A stretch of DNA of 61,888 bases from Paenibacillus terrae (GCF_000943545.1 NZ_JTHP01000036.1:1-61888); one strand, 5' to 3'; shown: positions 38,578 to 48,041, counted from the first letter of the stretch. Translations and numbers: made by a program. The notes: generated from the letters alone by a model not told the origin.

Positions 38578-39695
38578 AAAAAAAGAGGAGAGCACTTGGT
38601 ATGCTGGCTCTACTCATTTTTATGACTGGCTGCTGGGATCAGGACAGCTTGAAGGATGCCCGGCTGGCAAATGCTTCGGCCTACGATCTTACTCCAGAAG
38701 GCATATTGCTGCAAACACTCGAAATTGTAGACGACTCTGGAAATAACCAAGGGAAAAGCACTAATGAAATTCATTCAGGCACCGGAAATTCCGTCCGGCA
38801 AAGTACAGACAAAATCCGAGCCAAAGTAACAGGAGATATCCGTTACTTTAAATATGGGGTTACTTTGTATGGCACAAGCTTGGCCCAAAAAGATTTGTAT
38901 CCATATCTGGATGTCCTGTATCGGGAGCCGGATCATCCAACCTCACATGTAAAGGTAGCTATAGTAGAAGGATCAGCTGGAGAATTAATGAACAAGAAAA
39001 GTGTAGGCAGTCTCTTAATTGGCGAATTTATAACGAAAAAAATCCGAAGCCTGGAGGAAATGTGCGTATTTCCCGAAGTGACGCTAGAAACACTGCTTCC
39101 CCCTATGCTTGATCCAGGACAGGACTTTGTTCTCCCCTATCTCTCCAAAGATGGAGAAGACATCGTAGCACGAGGGATTGCCTTGTTTCACGGACAAAGA
39201 TTTACAGGAACCCTTAACGACGAGCAAGGGGTGCTTTATGTCCTGATGACCGGGAAATGGAAGGACACAGCGCGCTTTGTAAAAAGGGTTCACTCGGGAC
39301 CTGCCAGTGATTTGCAAAACTTTATTACCTATCAGGCTCATATTCGGAACATCAAACGCCAGCTTATAGTGAAAGTTGGACGCGATGGTCAAATTGATGT
39401 GTACCTCAACCTGAAGCTCCCTGTCGATGTTGTTGAATACGCGCGGGATCATCTTCAGGATAAGGAAAATGTCATGCGCCTGAACCGTCAGCTTTCGGAA
39501 ATCATGACCCAGGATGCGGAGGGAATTATCCGTATGCTTCAAAAAAGCGGTTGTGATGCCTTTGGCATCGGCAGACAATTGATTGCCCATCACCCGACCA
39601 TGTGGAAGAGTCTGGAGTGGAATAAAGAGTACCCTAATGTTCGTTTTCACCCACAGATCACCGTCAATATTGTCGGGAACGGCATTCTGAATTAG
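38574..39695 (+). CDS. gerKC: GerA-type spore germination lipoprotein, C subunit
   Basis: 373 residues with a lipoprotein signal peptide (lipobox LIFMTGC, Cys near 21) followed by WDQDSLKDARLANASAYDLT, typical of the Ger(x)C family. The Ger(x)C domain continues with VTLYGTSLAQKDLYPYLDVLYREPDHP and the C-terminal VNIVGNG. The lipoprotein sits on the outer face of the inner spore membrane with the A and B subunits. It converges with the PBP gene with only 15 bases between stop codons and no evident terminator. Confidence 0.94.
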   Translation: MKKKRRALGMLALLIFMTGCWDQDSLKDARLANASAYDLTPEGILLQTLEIVDDSGNNQGKSTNEIHSGTGNSVRQSTDKIRAKVTGDIRYFKYGVTLYGTSLAQKDLYPYLDVLYREPDHPTSHVKVAIVEGSAGELMNKKSVGSLLIGEFITKKIRSLEEMCVFPEVTLETLLPPMLDPGQDFVLPYLSKDGEDIVARGIALFHGQRFTGTLNDEQGVLYVLMTGKWKDTARFVKRVHSGPASDLQNFITYQAHIRNIKRQLIVKVGRDGQIDVYLNLKLPVDVVEYARDHLQDKENVMRLNRQLSEIMTQDAEGIIRMLQKSGCDAFGIGRQLIAHHPTMWKSLEWNKEYPNVRFHPQITVNIVGNGILN

Positions 39696-39710
39696 GTCGC
39701 TCCCTTTGGT

Positions 39711-42227
39711 TCAGTTTTTCGGCTGATCGGGTGTTTCGGTATGAATAGTTTCGCTTGGTTTATTTTCTGGAGCTTCCTTCTGGGTTTCTGGCTCAGAAGG
39801 AGGCTCCTGCTTATTTTCAACAGATGGTTGCGAACCATCTGCTGGTGGCACATCATTAATCTCACCATTCGTATCTATTTCTGTCTCCGGATCAGAAGGT
39901 ACTGTTTCTTCTGGTAGAATCTCCTTCTGATCCGTTGCAGGTTCTTGTTTCTCTGGAGCTGCTTTATCCTTCGCATCCGGTTTGGACGGCACGACAGGTG
40001 TGGACGAACGTGTTCGTTGCTCCCTCCCAACTTCCGTTGGCACGTATTTTTGGTTAAACCAGTCTGTCACAAGTTGACCGGATTGACGGGAATAACTTCC
40101 CGGCAGCTTACCTGTAAGGCTGGAGACCGTAACTTTTACAACACCTTCCGGCTGTGTAAAATGCTTGTTTTTGAAAAGCTGGGGCTGATCCTTAACCGCC
40201 TCGTTCATGATAAGCGCCCACACCGATTGTGCTCTGGAGTGCCCTTCTTGAGATAGCGTGTTAACCTGTTGACGGTAACCTGCCCAGACGCCGAGTGTAA
40301 CATCCGGGGTATAGCCCATGAACCATACATCGCCAAAGTTTTGTGTCGTACCGGTCTTGCCAGCAATATCAATGGTACCATAGCTTTTAAAAGCATTTTG
40401 CATACGTTTGCCTGTACCCCTAGGGTCCGATATAACCGTTTTGAGCATATCTGTCATCAAAAACGCGGTTTGCTGGGAATATACACGCTTCGCCTGCGGT
40501 TTGAATTCATATACGATCTTGCCGTCGGCATCCGTAATTTTACTGATCAAATGGGGTTCATTGTATACTCCCATATTGGGAATCGTACCATATGCCGCTG
40601 TCAGTTCCTTGACAGATACTCCCTTACTCAGCCCACCCAGAACGCCTGTCTGAGCATGTTCATCCTGCGGCTGAATCGTTGTAATCCCAAGGGAACGCAC
40701 AAAATTCCAGGCATTTGGAATTTTAACTTCATATAAAAACAATCTCAGCGCAGGAATGTTGATCGACCGATTGAGTGCTTCGCGGGCTGTCATCAATCCT
40801 TCGTACCGTCTGTTATAATTTTTAGGGATATGATAGCCTTTACGTCCGTCTTTCAATACAATTTGCGAATCATCAATAAGACCAGCAGGCTGAGTGTAGC
40901 CTTTTTCCAAAGCAGGCAAATAAGCTGCAATAGGTTTCATGGCAGAACCGGGCTGACGCGTCATCTGGGTTGCATAGTTCATTTGCTCAGTATTAAAGTC
41001 CCTGCCCTCAATCATACCGAGTATAGCCCCCGTTTTATGATCAATCATGATGGCAGCAATCTGTTCCAGTCCCTTCTGCTTACTGTATGGAGAAAAGTTT
41101 TGCGGATTGGCTGCAATCTGTCTCATATCGTTATAAACTTTCTTATTTATCGTTGTATAAATCCGATAACCGGACCGTTGCAGCTCTTCCCGTGTATTTT
41201 GAAGGAGTTCAGCATGCTCAGGTTTGGAAATCTCAGCTGTTGTAATATCCGGATTTTCCTGGAGCGCCAACAACCGAGTGGCCTCCCGCTCCGTCTCCAG
41301 CATCAAATAAGGGAATGTATTGTAGCTTTTCTCGCGATGTGGTGCAAGAGTAGCTTTAATATCAAAATGAAGTCCCTCGTTATATTCCGTTCGTGTGATT
41401 TTACCTGTTGCCAGCATTCTTCCCAGCACGACATGCTGGCGCTCGATAGCTTTGTCGAAGCCTTCTTCATCAAACTTCCCTTTACCGTCAAAAGCTGAAT
41501 AAACAGATGGTAATTGTGGAAGACCAGCCAAATAAGCCGCTTGAGCAATATGAAGCTTATGTAGATCACTTACATTAAAAATCCCTAACGAAGCCGACTT
41601 GATCCCGTACAAATTGTAACCTGCGGAGCCATTGCCAAACGGCATTTTGTTTAAGTATGCCGTTAATATCTTATCCTTGCTCATAAAACGCTCCATACGC
41701 AGTGCGAGCAGCATTTCCTTTACCTTGCGGCTGTCCGTCTTATCCAGACTGAGGAAAACTCGCCGGGCTACCTGCTGTGTCAGTGTGCTGCCGCCTGTTT
41801 GGCGATTTTCGTTCAGAAGCTTCTGTTTGACGGCGCGAGCCGTCCCTTTTAGATCAACACCCTGATGCTCATAAAATTGGCTGTCTTCTGTTGAAATAAG
41901 GGCATCTACAATGGATTGGGGAACATCCTTCAGATCCACGAGCTGCCGATCCTCCTCCATGCGCATTCGTCCAACCGGGGTTACCTGGTCATTAAAAAAT
42001 ACAAAGCTGGTCAGAGCGTTCTCGTTTACCTTTTCATATATCAACTGGCGTGATCGTACAGGTTCATCATGAACCAGCGCTGCCACATAACCGGATATAA
42101 GACCTCCGGCAAATAGGACCCCAAGTATGCCCGCTAGCGAGAACCACTTGATATTAATCAGCAAAACTCTGCCAAAAATACGCCACCTGCTGCGTTTTTG
42201 AGATGATGGTCGACGTTTTGGGTTCAT
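39711..42227 (-). CDS. Class A penicillin-binding protein (PBP1A family)
   Basis: 838 residues. A membrane anchor near residues 22-50 is followed by a GT51 glycosyltransferase domain (STEDSQFYEHQGVDLKG with catalytic Glu, TQQVARRVFLS, YLNKMPFGNGSAGY), then a transpeptidase domain with SxxK (GSAMKPIAAYLP), SxN (LNRSINIPAL) and KTG (GKTGTTQNFGDVWFMGYT). The last 110 residues are a Pro/Glu/Lys/Asp-rich tail. It polymerises and cross-links peptidoglycan. Since it abuts a spore germination operon, a spore cortex role is possible but not shown. Confidence 0.94.
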   Translation of the reverse strand: MNPKRRPSSQKRSRWRIFGRVLLINIKWFSLAGILGVLFAGGLISGYVAALVHDEPVRSRQLIYEKVNENALTSFVFFNDQVTPVGRMRMEEDRQLVDLKDVPQSIVDALISTEDSQFYEHQGVDLKGTARAVKQKLLNENRQTGGSTLTQQVARRVFLSLDKTDSRKVKEMLLALRMERFMSKDKILTAYLNKMPFGNGSAGYNLYGIKSASLGIFNVSDLHKLHIAQAAYLAGLPQLPSVYSAFDGKGKFDEEGFDKAIERQHVVLGRMLATGKITRTEYNEGLHFDIKATLAPHREKSYNTFPYLMLETEREATRLLALQENPDITTAEISKPEHAELLQNTREELQRSGYRIYTTINKKVYNDMRQIAANPQNFSPYSKQKGLEQIAAIMIDHKTGAILGMIEGRDFNTEQMNYATQMTRQPGSAMKPIAAYLPALEKGYTQPAGLIDDSQIVLKDGRKGYHIPKNYNRRYEGLMTAREALNRSINIPALRLFLYEVKIPNAWNFVRSLGITTIQPQDEHAQTGVLGGLSKGVSVKELTAAYGTIPNMGVYNEPHLISKITDADGKIVYEFKPQAKRVYSQQTAFLMTDMLKTVISDPRGTGKRMQNAFKSYGTIDIAGKTGTTQNFGDVWFMGYTPDVTLGVWAGYRQQVNTLSQEGHSRAQSVWALIMNEAVKDQPQLFKNKHFTQPEGVVKVTVSSLTGKLPGSYSRQSGQLVTDWFNQKYVPTEVGREQRTRSSTPVVPSKPDAKDKAAPEKQEPATDQKEILPEETVPSDPETEIDTNGEINDVPPADGSQPSVENKQEPPSEPETQKEAPENKPSETIHTETPDQPKN

Positions 42228-42347
42228 AAAAATGGTTTTCTCCCCTCAATATGCATTCATTTCCACATGCTTTCGTTCAAGATAATATGATACGCCATGT
42301 TAGGTTTTCCGTAAACTATAACGTTCCAGAAAATACATTTGGATTAA

Positions 42348-42369
42348 GAACACCTGTTCTGTATATAAT
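42348..42369 (+). promoter_or_regulatory. LexA (SOS) box and -10 of the truncated polymerase gene
   Basis: GAACACCTGTTC (42348-42359) is a perfect match to the Gram-positive LexA box GAAC-N4-GTTC, flanked by A and T to form a 14-bp palindrome, and it is followed by TATAAT (42364-42369). Binding would block the -10 region. Confidence 0.88.
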
Positions 42370-42443
42370 ACTACTATATGAATTTACATTCAAGAATATT
42401 TTGGAAAGACGATCAGCATACATCTGGAGAGGTGGTTGTAACA

Positions 42444-42977
42444 TTGAACAAACGCGGAAAAAAAACTATATTTTTAGCAGACTGCCAAAGCTTTTATACC
42501 AGCATTGAAAAGGCCGACAATCCCGAATACCAGCATAAGCCGCTAGTTGTTGCTGGTGACCCTTCGCTGCGTTCAGGCATTATCTTGGCTGCGTGTCCAC
42601 TTGCTAAAAAATACGGTATATCTACAGCAGAGCGTCTGGGGGAAGCGATAAAAAAATGTCCTGACCTTACCATTGTACGCCCGCACATGCAGCATTATAT
42701 CGACGTCTCATTAAAAATAACAGAAATTTATAACGAGTATACCGATTTGGTTGAGGTTTTCAGTATTGATGAGCAGTTTTTAGACATAACCGGAAGCCTC
42801 TCCCTGTTCGGAGATCCGGTGAGTATCGCAAGTGAAATTCAACAAAAAGTAATGGCACAGACAGGGGTATGGATTCGCATCGGCATCAGTTCCAATAAAA
42901 TGCTCGCTAAAATGGTATTTAGACAAACTAAATTTCTTGTACATAATTATAGAATCCTGTACGAACAAGATATTTAA
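42444..42977 (+). pseudogene. uvrX: N-terminal fragment of a UvrX/YqjW-type Y-family DNA polymerase
   Basis: Starting at TTG 42444 (GAGAGGTGG upstream), the frame gives a palm-domain half: KKTIFLADCQSFYTSIEKA, KPLVVAGDPSLRSGIILAACPLAKKYGI, FSIDEQFLDITG with the catalytic SIDE, and GVWIRIGISSNKMLAKM. Homology to the complete copy (53868-55136) stops abruptly at about 42915, residue 157 of about 422; the next 20 residues are unrelated. Thumb, little-finger and clamp-binding parts are missing here but reappear at 57293. Under its own LexA box it may still yield a truncated protein of about 177 residues. Confidence 0.9.
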
Positions 42978-43356
42978 CGAATAAAGTGATGTACAGTATT
43001 CAATTGCTTTGTTTATTGTCTTCTGAAAAAAGTTTTAGATTAAAAGATTAAGTTATAGACTAGGAAAATAAAGGATTCGACTGGTCCTAGAAGGAGGGCT
43101 AACATGCCTGATAACAATTCACTAACTTTACCTCTAATTTCTAAATATTGTAGAGGTCTTTATGTTTATTAAACTGTTAGATAAGGAGTATAAATCCATT
43201 TTTTAAGTCTGTTAAAATTCAAATCAGTATCCTATTCCAGAAGGATCTAAAGTAGTTTCTAGCAACCATACAGCAAACCATGTCGTTATAGTCCATAAGC
43301 ATTCAGATAGTTTGCTGCTATTCTAAAATAACGAATTTATCTAATACCATCATTAT
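42978..43356. other. Gene-poor left end of the island
   Basis: Most of this AT-rich stretch has no gene. One small frame at 43104-43172 (22 residues, MPDNNSLTLPLISKYCRGL and three more) follows a perfect AGAAGGAGG site at the ideal spacing, and may be the start of a lost gene or a small peptide. The third TGTAC terminal repeat is at 42990. Confidence 0.4.
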
Positions 43357-43671
43357 TCAGCTTACCAGCTTTAGACCAACTGCTGAACCAAGTACCATCG
43401 CAATGAACAAAATTCTCGCAGTATTACGTGGTTCACCATAAAAGATCATACCCAATATGGCCCCGCCCGAAGCTCCAATACCGGTCCAGACGGCATAGGC
43501 TGTTCCCATTGGTAGTGCTTCCATGGCCAGGTTAAGAAAGAAAAAGCTCAATCCAAAGCCTCCAAGCAAGTAGAAAATGGACAGGAAATTCCGGTCTTTA
43601 TGGAGCTTATTAATCATGAGAACTCCAATCATCTCAAATACGCCTGCCAAAATTAGTAATACCCAGTTCAT
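43357..43671 (-). CDS. ykkD: SMR-family transporter, YkkD-like subunit
   Basis: 104 residues with four membrane segments. Typical SMR motifs: the membrane Glu in LILAGVFEMIGVLMINK, MGTAYAVWTGIGASGGAILGMIFYGEP and ILFIAMVLGSAVGLKLVS. It matches the YkkD half of the heterodimeric YkkCD pair. It starts 3 bases after the ykkC-like stop, so both are translated together and share the upstream guanidine riboswitch, which points to guanidinium or related cation export. Confidence 0.88.
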   Translation of the reverse strand: MNWVLLILAGVFEMIGVLMINKLHKDRNFLSIFYLLGGFGLSFFFLNLAMEALPMGTAYAVWTGIGASGGAILGMIFYGEPRNTARILFIAMVLGSAVGLKLVS

Positions 43672-43674
43672 ACG

Positions 43675-44016
43675 TCAGTGCACCTCTTTTCCTTGTTTCT
43701 TCTCTTTGCTCTGTATTTTGAGTCCTACAACTCCGAACAGAAGTAGCCCGATCAGCATCAATTTAGATCCCTGTACCTCAGCACCAAACAACAAAATTTC
43801 TGCCAATACAGTACCGGCCGTTCCCAAACCGACAAACACTGCATATACTGTTCCTACTGGAAGCGTATGGGAAGCCATAATCATGAGTATGAAACTTACA
43901 AAAATGGCGACTAAAGTCCCTCCCCACTCTAACCATCCACTGGCATGTTTCAGGCCGATAACCCATCCGACTTCAAATAATGCCGCAATTACAACAGATA
44001 ACCATGTCTTGTTCAT
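43675..44016 (-). CDS. ykkC: SMR-family transporter, YkkC-like subunit
   Basis: 113 residues, four membrane segments: VIAALFEVGWVIGLKHASG with the conserved Glu, SHTLPVGTVYAVFVGLGTAGTVLAEILLFGAEV and LMLIGLLLFGVVGLKI. The GLKHA motif is shared with guanidinium exporters and the YkkC half. Start ATG 44016 after AAAGGAGGAAG. It is the first gene behind the guanidine-I riboswitch. The C-terminus is Lys-rich. Confidence 0.9.
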   Translation of the reverse strand: MNKTWLSVVIAALFEVGWVIGLKHASGWLEWGGTLVAIFVSFILMIMASHTLPVGTVYAVFVGLGTAGTVLAEILLFGAEVQGSKLMLIGLLLFGVVGLKIQSKEKKQGKEVH

Positions 44017-44076
44017 TCTGTGCTTCCTCCTTTTTGATAACGCTGCAAATGTAGTATGGGTTTAAAGCAGCAATTG

Positions 44077-44202
44077 AAAAAAAGCCTGAGATCATACTGC
44101 ATACAGCAGTTTTTCTCCCAGGCTTTTATCCCTCCGTGACACAGTACGATGACTGTGAGTTTTCTCTCGGACCAGCCGATATTACATCGCGGAACCCTAG
44201 AA
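44077..44202 (-). promoter_or_regulatory. Guanidine-I (ykkC) riboswitch with terminator
   Basis: On the minus strand the aptamer (44202-44114) has the class I landmarks CTAGGGTTCCGC, GGCTGGTCCGAGAGAAA, CACGGAGGGATAAAAGCC and TGGGAGA. AGCCTGGGA can also pair with the downstream TCTCAGGCT, giving a terminator with T7 (44124-44077). Guanidinium binding would stop terminator formation and switch on the SMR pair. Confidence 0.93.
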
Positions 44203-44390
44203 AACATTTTTGAATTCAATTATAGTTAATATTATACATATAAGTAAACAAATTACAATATAAAAATAATAAAGATTCGGATATTATCAGGTAGTACTTG
44301 CTAAGTAAGCTGTCGAATGTTAAAAAGGAGTAGACCCGAACCCTTGCTCAATATCACAGTTTTATTACTGGAAAGATGCATTTACTAAAC
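44203..44390. other. AT-rich gap between riboswitch promoter and GNAT gene
   Basis: No gene seen. It should hold the promoter of the riboswitch (AT-rich near 44215-44280) and the 3' end of the GNAT transcript. Confidence 0.4.
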
Positions 44391-44939
<549 letters not shown>

Positions 44940-45392
44940 TCAATAATTTCTCTTGTTCCCCTTTTTCACAAATTCCCAGTCATTCCCTATATTTATTCTT
45001 ACTCTTTGAAGAAGATTGAAAATGGTTTCTACTTCTCTTTCCGAAAATCCCTCTAATGCAACGTTATTGGAATGATCATTTTCTCTTTTTATAAATGGAT
45101 AGACATGGTTTCCTTTCTCTGTTGGAAAGAGTTTTTTAATTTTTTTGTTATGTTTATCTTCTTTCTTTTCAATGAAACCATTAATTACAAGTTTTTTTAT
45201 AGCACGAGATGCAGTTGTTCGATCTACTTTTATCATCTCAGCTAACTTTTCTTGAATGATTCCTGGGTTTTCACATATTCGCACAATGTACAAATACTGC
45301 CCTTTTGTAAGATCATATTCTTTAAATTCTATATTACTTATAGAATCTAATGCCCTTGCTATCATTCCAATTTCACGAAGTACTTCCTTCAT
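44940..45392 (-). CDS. MarR-family transcriptional regulator
   Basis: 150 residues with the winged helix: YLYIVRICENPGIIQEKLAEMIKVDRTTASRAIKKLVINGFIEKKEDKHNKKIKKLFPTEKG. It probably controls itself, the GNAT gene behind it and the divergent YczE-like gene through the two GTTGCAAACGCAA sites between them. Low G+C. Confidence 0.92.
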   Translation of the reverse strand: MKEVLREIGMIARALDSISNIEFKEYDLTKGQYLYIVRICENPGIIQEKLAEMIKVDRTTASRAIKKLVINGFIEKKEDKHNKKIKKLFPTEKGNHVYPFIKRENDHSNNVALEGFSEREVETIFNLLQRVRINIGNDWEFVKKGNKRNY

Positions 45393-45416
45393 AATTAACT
45401 CCTTTGCACCTATTTT

Positions 45417-45477
45417 GTTGCAAACGCAATAAAAATGGTATATATTAAATTTACCCTAATTTTGTTGCGTTTGCAAC
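45417..45477. promoter_or_regulatory. Paired operator sites between marR-like and yczE-like genes
   Basis: GTTGCAAACGCAA (45417-45429) and the inverted GTTGCGTTTGCAAC (45464-45477) lie 47 bp apart in the divergent promoter region. The second is itself nearly palindromic. They are the obvious candidates for MarR binding. Confidence 0.7.
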
Positions 45478-45485
45478 ATTAAATT

Positions 45486-46151
45486 ATGATAAAGAGGTCA
45501 AGTAAAGTGAAATATGTTTTTTTTGTATTAGGAATTTTTATATTATCCCTTGGTATTTCGTTCACTATACAATCAGACCTTGGGACTTCACCTTTTGATG
45601 CACTTTTGATAGGACTATCCATAAATGTGGGGCTTACTGTGGGAAGTTGGGAAATAATAATAGCTTTAATATTGATATGTTGTAATTCACTTTTAAAAAG
45701 ACAAAGACCAGAATTTTTAGGGTTGTTAACAGCATTTATAACGGGTATTGGTATTGATATGTGGCTTTTTTTATTGCACAATTTGATAACACCTGAACTA
45801 TGGTACAGCAAAGTTGTTTGTTTTGGAATTGGTTTAGTTTTTGTAGGATTAGGAACTGCAACATATTTACAGACAAATTTTGCACCAATTCCAGTTGACC
45901 GATTAACATTAATCATACAAGAATTAACTAGAACAAATCTATTTTTTTCGAGAACATTCATTTACCTCATATTCTTGATAATAGCAGTGATTTTAAATGG
46001 ACCCATTGGCGTTGGAACTTTGTTAACCGTTTGTTTAGGGGGGCTAATACTCAATTACTTTATGCCATTTACTGAAAAGGTACTTGACCGCATACTAACA
46101 CACTCTGGTACATCACCAAATCATGATAAAGATAAAAAGCATTCTATATAG
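45486..46151 (+). CDS. YczE/YitT-like integral membrane protein
   Basis: 221 residues with five or six membrane segments: FFVLGIFILSLGISFTIQSDLGTSPFDALLIGLSINVGLTVGSWEIII, FLGLLTAFITGIGIDMWLFLLHNLI and GVGTLLTVCLGGLILNYF. The family includes B. subtilis YczE, needed for surfactin production by an unknown route. It is divergent from the MarR gene. The stop codon lies inside its own terminator hairpin. Confidence 0.82.
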   Translation: MIKRSSKVKYVFFVLGIFILSLGISFTIQSDLGTSPFDALLIGLSINVGLTVGSWEIIIALILICCNSLLKRQRPEFLGLLTAFITGIGIDMWLFLLHNLITPELWYSKVVCFGIGLVFVGLGTATYLQTNFAPIPVDRLTLIIQELTRTNLFFSRTFIYLIFLIIAVILNGPIGVGTLLTVCLGGLILNYFMPFTEKVLDRILTHSGTSPNHDKDKKHSI

Positions 46152-46164
46152 AATGCTTTTTATC
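46131..46164 (+). terminator. Terminator of the yczE-like gene
   Basis: AAAAAGCATTC/GAATGCTTTTT perfect hairpin overlapping the stop codon. Confidence 0.85.
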
Positions 46165-46465
46165 TTTCTTGTTCAACTAACCTGATCCGTTAAAAGATGT
46201 AATATCATAACGTTGATTTCGATACAGAATTGTATTTTGTACTTAGTTCCAGACCTACGGCCGAGGAAATTTCTTACGTATTGAACCTCATTTTTTTCCA
46301 AGTTGACACTGAAGCTTGATGCTCATATTTCTTTGTTTCGATCTTAAGTTTCTCTAGAAGAATTGGTACTGTTATTTGTCTCTCAATTGGTACTTTAATT
46401 GTGCCTAATTCATTTTTATAATGTGTTTGTATTTTGAAGGTCAATTAATAAAGGAGTGTAGCATT
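46165..46465. promoter_or_regulatory. Upstream region of the DapA-like gene with direct repeats
   Basis: AATTGGTACT occurs twice as a direct repeat (46361-46370 and 46385-46394), 24 bp apart, the second just upstream of a possible -35 and of TATAAT (46417-46422). Direct repeats of this kind are used by MocR/GntR-type regulators, but none is encoded nearby. The rest of the gap shows no gene. Confidence 0.55.
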
Positions 46466-47380
46466 ATGTTCTGTGGATTATCTGCTTTTCCACTCACCCC
46501 AGTTAACGAGACAGGTATTAACGAAAAAGCATTTGTAACACTGATTCAACAATTAGTTGCAGCTGGTGTAGACTCAATTGGTGCATTGGGTTCAACTGGA
46601 AATTATGCATATCTTAATCGAGAAGAACGTTTACGTGTTCTTCGACTTGCTGTCCATTCAGCTGAGGGGATTCCCGTGATGATAAGCATAAGTGCGATTC
46701 GTACTTCTGAAGTACTTCGATTAGCGGAAGATGCACAAAGAGCAGGAGCAAGCGCAGTGCTGCTAGCCCCTATCTCCTATCAAACACTAACTAATGACGA
46801 AGTATTTTTACTCTATGAACAGGTGACGAATTCACTCTCCATTCCACTTTGTGTATATGATAATCCGAGTACCTCACATTTTCATTTCAGCGATGAGTTG
46901 CACGGTCGAATTGCTGAGCTACCTAACGTTAGTTCTATCAAGATTCCTGGAGTACCTTCTGATCCTGAAGCAGCCAAGACACGCATTAGAAAACTGCGAA
47001 CGGCCATTCCTCCCCATGTAACTATAGGAGTAAGTGGAGATTCATTTGCAGTCACTGGCTTGAATGCAGGCTGTGAAGCATGGTACTCAGTTCTCGGTGG
47101 TTTGTTTCCAAATGTGTGCCTAAAAATGACCCGTTTGGCCCAGGCCGGTTTTGCTGACGAAGCGAAACGACTCTCGGCACTACTTGAACCGATTTGGACG
47201 TTATTTCATCAATATGGTAGCCTTCGTGTTATTTCAGCAGCAGCAGAAATAAGTGGCTTGATCTCAAGTCCCAGTCTTCCTTTACCCTTACAACCATTGA
47301 ATCAATTAGCTAGAGAACACTTGGAATTCATACTAAAGGATATTCAGACTACAGAAACATCCTGTTCCCCATTCGGCTAA
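46466..47380 (+). CDS. Dihydrodipicolinate synthase/N-acetylneuraminate lyase family protein
   Basis: 304 residues, standard for the family. The TIM-barrel motifs are GLSAFPLTPVNETG, GALGSTGNYAYLNREERLRVL (for the G-T-T-G-E loop), LCVYDNPSTSHF with the conserved Tyr, and the Schiff-base Lys in NVSSIKIPG. The loop residues differ from true DapA, so it is more likely an aldolase or lyase of another keto acid. Start ATG 46466 after AAGGAGTG. No pathway partner lies beside it. Confidence 0.88.
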   Translation: MFCGLSAFPLTPVNETGINEKAFVTLIQQLVAAGVDSIGALGSTGNYAYLNREERLRVLRLAVHSAEGIPVMISISAIRTSEVLRLAEDAQRAGASAVLLAPISYQTLTNDEVFLLYEQVTNSLSIPLCVYDNPSTSHFHFSDELHGRIAELPNVSSIKIPGVPSDPEAAKTRIRKLRTAIPPHVTIGVSGDSFAVTGLNAGCEAWYSVLGGLFPNVCLKMTRLAQAGFADEAKRLSALLEPIWTLFHQYGSLRVISAAAEISGLISSPSLPLPLQPLNQLAREHLEFILKDIQTTETSCSPFG

Positions 47381-48041
47381 TACCTTTTCGAAGGGGAGAC
47401 TACTAAGCACGTTTGCTGTAAAATAATAAAATAATGAATTTAATTCATAGCAAAGTCCACCTTCATTGCGTTCGATTATTTTTTTTATTAGATTTTCAGG
47501 TGTTATTTTACTCGACGAACTGTTTATAATACTTAAATTCTCAAATGGAATTGTTTTTGCTGTTTTTTTAATAATAGTATTTAAATCTTCAAGTTCTAAT
47601 ATTTCAAAGCAAGACACCTCTTCCGGGGGGAAATGTAGACATTGAGTCTATCATTTGCTAGCAAAGAGATGTGTTGGATATCGTACGGAATTAAAACTTC
47701 ATTCGTGGTCGGTTAAAGAAAATACTATTAACGGATACGATAAAGTGTTGATTTAATTCTCCCATATGTCTTGTTCATCAACAAGTAGAGGTCCGTTCGC
47801 GACCTTAACAAAATGTCTTCTCTTACATGTGCGTATTCCTTTAACGAGAGTGCACACTTAGGAGTTTCCAGTTTTACATCCACTCTTGTAGGCATCGTCA
47901 TCAACTCTTTTACGATTGTTTCTGCAATATCAAAAGACAAAGGAAGCTCCGTTTTTGGTTTATCCACTCTAGTTAAAGCTGTAAAATTCGTAATATCTTA
48001 ATCCTTTTCTTCGTTAGCAACAGAACTATCTACTAAAAACT
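47381..48041. other. Degraded stretch with gene remnants
   Basis: This stretch contains the arylamine N-acetyltransferase fragment and, at 47728-47967 on the minus strand, an open frame of 79 residues beginning at GTG (MDKPKTELPLSFDIAETIV onward) that I cannot identify and that has no ribosome binding site. It looks like remains of recombined genes. Confidence 0.45.
47395..47617 (-). pseudogene. Fragment of an arylamine N-acetyltransferase
   Basis: The frame encodes LEDLNTIIKKTAKTIPFENLSII and then ENLIKKIIERNEGGLCYELNSLFYYF, which is the N-terminal third of an arylamine N-acetyltransferase with its catalytic Cys (GGLCYELN). The usual first 20 residues and the last two thirds are missing; after YYF the reading is unrelated. 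It is therefore a remnant, not a working enzyme. Confidence 0.75.

Noticed and set aside
43577..44065. Plus-strand frame of 162 residues opposite the SMR genes
   Set aside because: It is the complement of two well-supported transporter genes; the Pro/Thr/Asn-rich product is a typical antisense shadow.
47813..48001. Plus-strand frame of 62 residues in the degraded part of the island
   Set aside because: Complement of the unidentified minus-strand frame at 47728-47967; neither has a convincing start, and no family could be assigned.
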